Under the pieces are notes generated by a model. The model did not search any database and was not told the origin of the DNA. It worked only from the letters and a program-made list of their open reading frames with translations. Below, in pieces: positions 1 through 4,296 of a DNA stretch of 5,123 bases. Made by a program: the position numbers and the translations under genes. The stretch lies in assembly GCA_949948825.1 (NCBI GenBank), contig CATLIJ010000208.1, positions 1-5,123 on the forward strand. Direction: 5' to 3'. The DNA comes from an uncultured Clostridiaceae bacterium. GTDB taxonomy: Bacteria; Bacillota; Clostridia; Lachnospirales; Lachnospiraceae. Numbering within the stretch: position 1 is the first letter of the stretch; each line of letters opens with the position of its first letter.

Positions 1-121
1 CAACGCAAAACTCAGGAATTTAAGGACTTCTAAATCTCTGCAAAGTCAAAATCCGCAGACCCTTTTCGATGGCTGCTCTCCCCGTTTCCCTGACTGTGTT
101 TCGCGATTTCTTAACTTACTG

Positions 122-175
122 ACATTGCTCGTGAACAGTAACCTATTTTGCAATAGTTCCGGTTCCTGTGAATGT
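122..175. repeat. Concentric inverted repeat at the divergent start site
   Basis: Three nested arms share a centre near base 149: ACATT (122-126) with AATGT (171-175), GAAC (133-136) with GTTC (162-165), and AAC-C-TATT (140-147) with AATAGTT (152-158), where C143 is bulged. The dyad covers the predicted minus-strand start near 170. It could therefore be a DNA operator, or a hairpin at the 5' end of the divergent transcript, where the loop would read GCAA, a GNRA-type tetraloop. The pairing is directly visible; the function is inferred. Confidence 0.4.
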
Positions 176-176
176 T

Positions 177-205
177 AGTATAATATAGGTTTTCATTTTT
201 TTCAA
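177..205 (-). promoter_or_regulatory. Candidate divergent sigma-A promoter
   Basis: Read on the minus strand, TTGAAA (205-200) is separated by exactly 17 bases from TATACT (182-177). Each hexamer differs from consensus at one position. The start site would fall near 170 and transcription would run off the left edge. The plus strand carries an overlapping TATAAT (179-184), but it lacks a credible -35, so the minus-strand reading is preferred. The gene it serves is outside the window. Confidence 0.5.
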
Positions 206-299
206 GTAATCTTGATGTGCAGTTTGGATGGGATGGGGAGTGTGTCATGGTTCATTAAGGGGAGGCATGACAAATGTAATAAATTTCATCCAAAAACAG

Positions 300-325
300 T
301 GACAATCGACAGATGTTTCCTGTCA
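300..325. promoter_or_regulatory. Candidate operator dyad upstream of the PTS -10
   Basis: TGACA (300-304) and TGTCA (321-325) form an inverted pair. An overlapping dyad, GACAG (308-312) with CTGTC (320-324), lies inside it. The element occupies the place where a -35 box would be expected for the -10 at 336-341, and no good -35 is present. This is the usual arrangement for an activator-dependent promoter. A further inverted pair, TGTCAT (243-248) with ATGACA (267-272), lies upstream. The identity of the binding protein is unknown. Confidence 0.3.
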
Positions 326-332
326 ATAAAAC

Positions 333-341
333 TGATACAAT
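333..341 (+). promoter_or_regulatory. Candidate extended -10 of the PTS operon promoter
   Basis: The sequence TGaTACAAT matches an extended -10 (TGnTATAAT with one change). Its predicted start site is near 348, giving a leader of about 36 bases before the ATG at 384. The hexamers 16 to 18 bases upstream match TTGACA poorly, so the promoter would depend on the extended -10 or on an activator. No sigma-54 -24/-12 element, common for Lev-type PTS operons, was found. Confidence 0.4.
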
Positions 342-368
342 AGCAGCATGAAAACACAGAAACAAAAG

Positions 369-376
369 AAAGGAGG
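369..376 (+). promoter_or_regulatory. Ribosome-binding site that fixes the IIA start
   Basis: AAAGGAGG lies 7 bases before the ATG at 384. The in-frame ATG at 348 has no Shine-Dalgarno site and coincides with the predicted transcription start. The 12 residues it would add are lysine/glutamine-rich and precede the point where IIA-family proteins normally begin. Confidence 0.85.
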
Positions 377-383
377 CATTGAG

Positions 384-815
384 ATGAGGTATGTGGTGCT
401 TGTCAGTCATGGTACTTTTGCACCAGGGCTTCACAGTGTTTTGAAAATGCTGGCAGGAGGAGACCGGCCGGATATTTTAAGCGCCAGTATGGAAGATGGA
501 ATGGGGGCAGATGTATTTGCAGAGAAATTTGCAGAGACGGTGAAGGTCATAAAAGAGGAGGATGAGATTCTTCTTTTGGCAGATATTATCGGCGGCTCTC
601 CCCTGACAAATGGACTGGATGTGTTGTCACAAAGAGGGCTTCTTGACCGGACGCGGGCATTTGGGGGAATGAATCTTCCCATGGCTTTGACTGCATCCAT
701 GATGAAAGATGGAATGGATATGGAGAGTCTGGCAGCTGCAATGATTTTGGAGTCACAAAATGCCATTCAGGAAATGAAGCTGAATGAAAATGATGAGGAA
801 GAGACCGAAATTTGA
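384..815 (+). CDS. PTS mannose/fructose/sorbose-family IIA component
   Basis: This cytoplasmic phosphocarrier takes phosphate from HPr and passes it to the IIB protein. The 143-residue protein matches the EIIA-Man fold. The N-terminal motif VSHGTFAPG carries the phospho-accepting His9. Asp67 and the GGSP turn (70-73) follow at the end of a hydrophobic strand, and GGMNLPM (94-100) is the usual family signature. The tail (137-142) is acidic, DEEETE. The start at 384 is chosen for its Shine-Dalgarno site and because family members begin just before this strand; a longer 155-residue form from 348 is unlikely. It is the first of four PTS genes, 24 bases before IIB. It is a stand-alone IIA, not fused to IIB as in E. 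coli ManX. The family is certain from the motifs; the sugar is not known. Confidence 0.93.
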   Translation: MRYVVLVSHGTFAPGLHSVLKMLAGGDRPDILSASMEDGMGADVFAEKFAETVKVIKEEDEILLLADIIGGSPLTNGLDVLSQRGLLDRTRAFGGMNLPMALTASMMKDGMDMESLAAAMILESQNAIQEMKLNENDEEETEI

Positions 816-839
816 AGGGAAAACAGGAGGAAAAGAAAA

Positions 840-1337
840 ATGTCAGTATCGTTTGTTCGTGTAGATGACCGTATGATTCATGGTCAGACCTGTACCAGAT
901 GGGCGCTGGAGTATCCTTGTGACGGATTGGTGGCTGTCAATGACCTGGCAGCAAGCAATCCGGTATTAAAAGCAGCTTATAAAAGTGCGTCAGGAAAGAA
1001 AACCTTTGTGTGGACCATGGAGGAGTGGAAGGCAAAATGCCAGAAGGTATCAGACAGCAAAGACCGGTATTTTCTGATTACCAAGAATCCGGTGGATATG
1101 AAAAAAATTCTGGTGGACCAAGGGTTTGATCCTGGAATCAGAACCGTGATTATCGGTCCCTGCAATGACCGTCCGGGAGCAACAAAGCTGGGTAATAATC
1201 AATCCATTACTCAGGAGGAGGCACAGGCTTTGGAGGATATTATGAACCAGGGATTCAGCGTGGAATTTGCTCTTTTAAAGGATGAAGCCATTGGAAACTG
1301 GACAAAATTCAGAGGTCAGTTTGGTTTTAAAGGATGA
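840..1337 (+). CDS. PTS mannose/fructose/sorbose-family IIB component
   Basis: This cytoplasmic protein accepts phosphate from IIA on a histidine and transfers it to the sugar as it enters through IIC/IID. The 165 residues have the usual family length. The N-terminal motif VRVDDRMIHGQ contains the phosphorylated His14 followed by GQ, and Trp21 sits where the family has a conserved Trp. Other family features are the AVNDLAASNPVLKAAYK block (about 33-49), LITKNPVDM (about 79-87), and IIGP followed by KLGNNQSITQEE (about 103-122). A histidine, not a cysteine, at the active site separates it from the fructose and glucose IIB families. AGGAGG (825-830) lies 9 bases before the ATG. The IIA stop is 24 bases upstream and IIC starts 39 bases downstream, consistent with one transcript. 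Substrate specificity cannot be read from the sequence. Confidence 0.93.
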   Translation: MSVSFVRVDDRMIHGQTCTRWALEYPCDGLVAVNDLAASNPVLKAAYKSASGKKTFVWTMEEWKAKCQKVSDSKDRYFLITKNPVDMKKILVDQGFDPGIRTVIIGPCNDRPGATKLGNNQSITQEEAQALEDIMNQGFSVEFALLKDEAIGNWTKFRGQFGFKG

Positions 1338-1360
1338 TTGGGGCGCAGCAAATCATAAAG

Positions 1361-1371
1361 AAGGACGGTGA
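1361..1371 (+). promoter_or_regulatory. Ribosome-binding site that fixes the IIC start
   Basis: AAGGACGGTGA resembles the full anti-Shine-Dalgarno complement AAGGAGGTGA with one extra base, and it ends 5 bases before the ATG at 1377. An in-frame GTG at 1368-1370 lies inside this element, so it is part of the ribosome-binding site and not the start. Confidence 0.65.
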
Positions 1372-1376
1372 ATTTT

Positions 1377-2216
1377 ATGGAAATTAATATAATACAGGCA
1401 ATTTTACTGGGGCTGTGTGCATGTTTGTCCAGTATGCCTGGTTTAGGAGGAACTACTTTTGGAAACTACACATTAGGGCGGCCCTTGGTGGCAGGAATGG
1501 TGGTTGGCTTGATCTTGGGTGATATGCAGACAGGCATTATCGTAGGCGCGGCAATCCAGGTAATTTACATAGCTCTGGTCACTCCTGGCGGAACCGTTTC
1601 AGCAGACGTGCGGGCTATCAGTTATATCGGAATACCTCTTTCCATCTGTGCGATCAAGGGAATGGGAATGGACCCGGGTTCTCCGGCTGCAAAAGATATG
1701 GCAGCTGCTTTGGGCGCGGCAGTGGGAACCCTTGGAACTGTATTGTTCTATGGTACTGCGACGGTAAATCTGCTTTGGCAGCATATTGGCTGGAAGGCTG
1801 TGGAAAAGGGAGACTTTAAGAAATTGTATCTGGTGGATATGGGACTTCCCTGGATTTCTCATTTGTTGTGCTCTTTCCTTCCCACGGTAATGATTACCAT
1901 GGCAGGCTCCAGCATGGTGGATTTAATGAAAGCTTACCTTCCCATGGACGGCGTGGCGATGAAAACTCTGTTTACAGTGGGAAGCTTGCTCCCGGCAGTA
2001 GGAGTGGCGATTTTGTTAAAGCAGGTAATTAATAAAGCTCCGGATTTTCTTACCTTTTTCTTTGGATTTACCCTGGCGGCATGTATGGGAGTGAATCTGA
2101 TTGGGGCGGCGGCAATCGGCGGTTTTTTTGCAATCATCAATTATAAGATTCAGATGCTAAAGCTTCGGCCGGCCATGGCAGGAGGAGCGGCCTATGATGA
2201 GGAGGAGGACATATAA
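1377..2216 (+). CDS. PTS mannose/fructose/sorbose-family IIC permease
   Basis: This integral membrane subunit forms the sugar channel together with IID. The 279-residue protein is strongly hydrophobic with several membrane helices, and starts MEINIIQAILLG, typical for the family. The signature block (about 33-64) reads GRPLVAGMVVGLILGD followed by QTGIIVGAAIQVIYI. It continues with TPGGTVSADV, the counterpart of the family's glycine-rich segment followed by a PD-type pair. Further helices lie around 105-130, 155-178, 195-212 and 220-250. The tail (273-279) is acidic, YDEEEDI, and its GAG codons double as the Shine-Dalgarno site of IID. The stop is one base from the IID start, so the two are probably translationally coupled, which suits a 1:1 membrane complex. 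A start at GTG 1368 would add three residues and is less likely. The substrate is unknown. Confidence 0.93.
   Translation: MEINIIQAILLGLCACLSSMPGLGGTTFGNYTLGRPLVAGMVVGLILGDMQTGIIVGAAIQVIYIALVTPGGTVSADVRAISYIGIPLSICAIKGMGMDPGSPAAKDMAAALGAAVGTLGTVLFYGTATVNLLWQHIGWKAVEKGDFKKLYLVDMGLPWISHLLCSFLPTVMITMAGSSMVDLMKAYLPMDGVAMKTLFTVGSLLPAVGVAILLKQVINKAPDFLTFFFGFTLAACMGVNLIGAAAIGGFFAIINYKIQMLKLRPAMAGGAAYDEEEDI
2201..2208 (+). promoter_or_regulatory. IID ribosome-binding site inside the IIC coding sequence
   Basis: GGAGGAGG lies 9 bases before the ATG at 2218 and is read in IIC as acidic codons near its C-terminus. It favours 2218 over the upstream ATGs at 2194 and 2197, which precede the Shine-Dalgarno site, overlap IIC and would add MMRRRTYK. 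Confidence 0.85.
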
Positions 2217-2217
2217 G

Positions 2218-3030
2218 ATGAAAAAATTGTCGAAAAAAACTTTGAATAAATCATTTTTATCCTGGTTTTACGGACATTTGACCTGCTTTTCCCAGGAGCA
2301 TATGCAGACATTCGGTTATCTTTGCTCCATGCTGCCAGTGGTAGAGGAGCTGTATGACACTCAGGAAGAAAAGAAGGAGGCTATGCAGACCTATACTGCA
2401 TTCTTTAATACAGAGCCTCAGATCGGTACTTTGGTGGTAGGCATGACAGCTGGCCTGGAGGAAGCCAAGGCAAACGGCGAGGCTATAGACGGCGAGACGA
2501 TCAACGGAATCCGTGCAGGTCTTATGGGTCCATTAGCCGGGATTGGAGATTCGCTGATTGTGGGAACATTAATCCCTATTCTTTTGGGAATTGGTCTTGG
2601 GCTTTCTGGAAACGGTTCTCCTTTAGGAGCTGTTTTCTATATTATCACATGGAATGTGCTGATGTTTTTTGGAATGAAGTTTGCCTATTTTAAAGGCTAT
2701 GAAATGGGCGGCAAGGCAGTGGAGCTTTTGGTGGGCGAACAGGCACAGGCAATCCGGGATTCCATTATTATGATTGGAACCATGGTAATCGGCGCAGTGG
2801 CAGCAAGCTGGATTAATGTTACCACATCTTTTGCAATACCAGGCGTCATAGAGCTGCAGAGTACCTTTGATTCTGTATATCCAAAACTGCTTTCAGCAGG
2901 AACCGTTATTTTCTGCTGGTGGCTGATGACGAAGAAAAAGGTTTCTCCTACCATGACCATGCTTTTGCTGGTGCTGATTGCATTTGCAGGTGTATTGCTT
3001 GGATTCTTTGATCCAGGATTGTCTTACTGA
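2218..3030 (+). CDS. PTS mannose/fructose/sorbose-family IID permease
   Basis: This is the second membrane subunit of the permease, partner of IIC. The protein has 270 residues. The N-terminal part is soluble, beginning KKLSKKTLNKSFLSW, then QEHMQTFGYLCSMLPVVEELY (about 26-46), which corresponds to the family block E-x-MQ-x-x-GF-x-x-x-x-x-P. FFNTEPQIGTLVVGM (about 62-76) is the conserved segment. The hallmark GPLAGIGDSLIVGTLIPILLGIG lies near 103-125. C-terminal helices run about 138-155, 181-200 and 230-265. Compared with common members, the N-terminal block lacks the usual Arg and Asn-Tyr before the Glu (FSQEHMQ here), so it may be a divergent subfamily. It starts one base after IIC ends. 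No canonical terminator follows the stop directly; a stem-loop-rich gap leads to the binding-protein gene. Confidence 0.92.
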   Translation: MKKLSKKTLNKSFLSWFYGHLTCFSQEHMQTFGYLCSMLPVVEELYDTQEEKKEAMQTYTAFFNTEPQIGTLVVGMTAGLEEAKANGEAIDGETINGIRAGLMGPLAGIGDSLIVGTLIPILLGIGLGLSGNGSPLGAVFYIITWNVLMFFGMKFAYFKGYEMGGKAVELLVGEQAQAIRDSIIMIGTMVIGAVAASWINVTTSFAIPGVIELQSTFDSVYPKLLSAGTVIFCWWLMTKKKVSPTMTMLLLVLIAFAGVLLGFFDPGLSY

Positions 3031-3044
3031 TGAAAGAATAGAAA

Positions 3045-3094
3045 TCTTAATATTTTGAGGGGAGTATTAAGAATCTTCTGAAAACAACAGAAGA
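3045..3094 (+). repeat. Two adjacent stem-loops after IID
   Basis: TCTTAATA (3045-3052) pairs with TATTAAGA (3065-3072). TCTTCTG (3074-3080) pairs with CAGAAGA (3088-3094) across a 7-base loop. Neither is followed by a run of T, so they do not look like intrinsic terminators. They may stabilise the 3' end of the PTS message or mark a processing site. The pairing is visible; the role is inferred. Confidence 0.35.
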
Positions 3095-3107
3095 AATATA
3101 GAGAAAA

Positions 3108-3168
3108 CAGGGGGCGCGTTACAGCAGCTCCCTGAAATCCGTTAAAAGAAGAGGGAAAAGCTGCTTTT
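3108..3168 (+). promoter_or_regulatory. Candidate attenuator: two mutually exclusive stems
   Basis: Stem A pairs CAGGGGGC (3108-3115) with GCTCCCTG (3127-3134), including one G-T pair. Stem B pairs GCAGCTCCCT (3124-3133) with AGGG (3152-3155) plus AGCTGC (3159-3164), with AAA bulged, and is followed directly by TTTT (3165-3168). The stems share 3127-3133 and cannot coexist, the usual layout of an anti-terminator and terminator. A second AGCTGC (3172-3177) offers another partner for 3124-3129. Against this, stem B has an 18-base loop and only four Ts. Confidence 0.28.
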
Positions 3169-3184
3169 AAAAGCTGCCAGCCAG

Positions 3185-3193
3185 TGGTAAAAT
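3185..3193 (+). promoter_or_regulatory. Possible internal promoter for the sensor genes
   Basis: TGgTAAAAT has the form of an extended -10, and TTTTAA (3165-3170) lies 17 bases upstream as a poor -35. A start near 3200 would give the binding-protein and kinase genes their own transcript with a leader of about 44 bases. AT-rich sequence makes chance matches likely here. Confidence 0.25.
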
Positions 3194-3243
3194 AATAATC
3201 CAAAGAAGAAAAAGGCGGAAGGGCAGGGAGGAGTGTATGCAGT

Positions 3244-4221
3244 ATGGAAAGACGGCAGGACAGAAAGGTACTGCAGATTTTGATGGGACTCCTTTTGGGG
3301 ATACTGGCAGTTGGATTTGCGTGGTATTCGGCAAAGGAGAGACTGGAACAAACGTCAAACCAGGGAAGAAAACATAAATTCGGCGCTACTTATATGACAA
3401 TGAACAATCCCTTTTACGAGATTATTGATGATGAGATCCGCAGTCAGCTGGAGGCCAGAGGAGATATCTTAATCACAAGAGATCCGGCGCTGGATGTGGA
3501 TAAACAAATTGACCAGGTCCGGGAGATGATTGACAGGCAGGTGGACGGGATTTTTATTAATCCGGTGGATTGGAAAAGAATCGGCTCTGCACTGAAGGAA
3601 GCGGCGGAGGCGGGAATCCCGATTATTGTGGTGGACAGTGATGTATTTGAAACAGAATTGGCTGCATGTACCATTGTATCCAATAATTATCAGGCAGGTG
3701 TCCAATGTGCAAGGCATTTGCTGCAGCACAAAGACGGCGGAAATATTCTGCTTCTGACTCACAGCGCGGCAAAGTCAGGTCTGGATCGGATTCAGGGTTT
3801 TTCCGATACGATAAAAGGCTATGACAAATTTCATATATTATCAGAGGGAGACTGTTTGGGACAGCTGGAGAGAGCTATGCCAGTGACAGAGGAGCTTCTC
3901 AACCAATATCCGGAGGCAGATATTATCATGTGCCTTAATGATGTGGCTGCCATGGGCGCCATGGCAGCTTTAAAGGATGCAGGTCTGGAGGGACAGATTA
4001 CTGTGTATGGGGTGGACGGTTCTCCTGATGGAAAATCCATGATTGAGGCAGGATATATGGAAGCGACTGCTGCACAGTTTCCGCGGGAAATCGGCAGAGA
4101 GGCTGCTTCGGCTATTTACCGGATTTTGGAGGGTGAACCAGTGGAATCCTCCATCCAGATACGGACAGAGCTGATTACAGCAGAAAATCTTGAGATTTAT
4201 GGAAGCGATGGATGGCAGTGA
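3244..4221 (+). CDS. Membrane-anchored RbsB-like sugar-binding protein, probable sensor
   Basis: This 325-residue protein belongs to the periplasmic sugar-binding family (Peripla_BP_4, ribose/galactose-binding type). Residues 1-8 are charged (MERRQDRK), 9-30 form one hydrophobic helix, and no lipobox cysteine or clear cleavage site follows, so it probably stays tethered outside the membrane. The binding fold starts near 45: NNPFY (54-58) matches the family's ligand-loop motif, then VDGIFINPVDW (100-110), IPIIVVDSDV (125-134) with the usual Asp pair, and YGVDGSPDG around Asp258. GGGAGGAG (3226-3233) lies 10 bases before the ATG. No ABC ATPase or permease is next to it; a PTS precedes it and a histidine kinase follows by 75 bases. 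In family precedents such as XylFII-LytS of Clostridium beijerinckii, an anchored binding protein reports sugar to a kinase. That role is inferred here; a transport-only role is the alternative. Confidence 0.88.
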   Translation: MERRQDRKVLQILMGLLLGILAVGFAWYSAKERLEQTSNQGRKHKFGATYMTMNNPFYEIIDDEIRSQLEARGDILITRDPALDVDKQIDQVREMIDRQVDGIFINPVDWKRIGSALKEAAEAGIPIIVVDSDVFETELAACTIVSNNYQAGVQCARHLLQHKDGGNILLLTHSAAKSGLDRIQGFSDTIKGYDKFHILSEGDCLGQLERAMPVTEELLNQYPEADIIMCLNDVAAMGAMAALKDAGLEGQITVYGVDGSPDGKSMIEAGYMEATAAQFPREIGREAASAIYRILEGEPVESSIQIRTELITAENLEIYGSDGWQ

Positions 4222-4296
4222 GAATACGGGGGAGATTGGTGAAAAGGGCAGGCTTTCAGGAAGGACAAGACAGCGGATGAATTGACGGTGAAAGGT
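4222..4296 (+). other. Short gap before the kinase, with its ribosome-binding site
   Basis: The gap contains no terminator. GGTGA (4287-4291) lies 5 bases before the ATG at 4297 and resembles the downstream half of the Shine-Dalgarno consensus. The kinase frame is open back to 4243, with TTG at 4282 and GTG at 4288 as other possible starts, but these have poorer ribosome-binding sites. A 13-codon frame from GTG 4239 to TGA 4278-4280 follows GGGGGAG (4228-4234); it may be chance. Confidence 0.45.

Larger units (their letters stand above)
1..347. other. Upstream non-coding region, likely divergent intergenic
   Basis: I see no convincing gene in this stretch. One plus-strand frame is open from base 2 to a TAG at 175-177, but it has no ATG and no Shine-Dalgarno site, and its cysteine- and serine-rich translation resembles nothing I know. 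On the minus strand every frame is broken by stops close to the left edge. What the stretch does hold is regulatory-looking: a minus-strand promoter, a concentric dyad around 149, five TGACA/TGTCA pentamers and a plus-strand extended -10. It is best read as the shared control region between this operon and a divergent gene off the left edge, whose leader would run at least from about 170 to 1. I did not recognise any known riboswitch class in that leader. Confidence 0.55.

Noticed and set aside
37..70. TCTGC (37-41) with GCAGA (55-59), followed by CCCTTTT, as a terminator
   Set aside because: The stem is only 5 base pairs with a 13-base loop, and the T-run is interrupted and short.
103..120. 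CcpA catabolite-repression (cre) site around TTTCGCGATTTC
   Set aside because: The central CG is present, but the flanking TG and CA positions do not fit the consensus on either strand.
2..177. Open plus-strand frame of 58 codons at the left edge
   Set aside because: It has no ATG, no ribosome-binding site and no family resemblance. It could in principle be the end of a gene entering from the left, but the translation looks like random non-coding sequence.
267..302. 11-codon frame MTNVINFIQKQ as a small gene
   Set aside because: The Shine-Dalgarno site is only one base from the ATG, and the product is too short to support.
206..347. Sigma-54 -24/-12 promoter, as in Lev-type PTS operons
   Set aside because: No GG-N10-GC element with TGGCAC/TTGC-like flanks was found; nearby GG-rich stretches have the wrong spacing.
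348..383. In-frame ATG at 348 as the IIA start, giving 155 residues
   Set aside because: It has no ribosome-binding site, coincides with the predicted transcription start, and adds a lysine-rich stretch outside the IIA fold. The ATG at 384 has AAAGGAGG 7 bases upstream.
3163..3174. Perfect 12-base palindrome GCTTTTAAAAGC as an operator
   Set aside because: It is AT-rich and partly explained by the duplicated AAAAGCTGC (3156-3164 and 3169-3177); there is no independent sign of protein binding.
3237..3239. ATG at 3237 as the start of the binding protein
   Set aside because: It is out of frame with the binding-protein fold. The ATG at 3244 is in frame and 10 bases from GGGAGGAG.
431..4040. Reverse-strand open frames inside the PTS and binding-protein genes
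   Set aside because: They lie opposite well-supported genes, lack ribosome-binding sites, and their translations have no family features.
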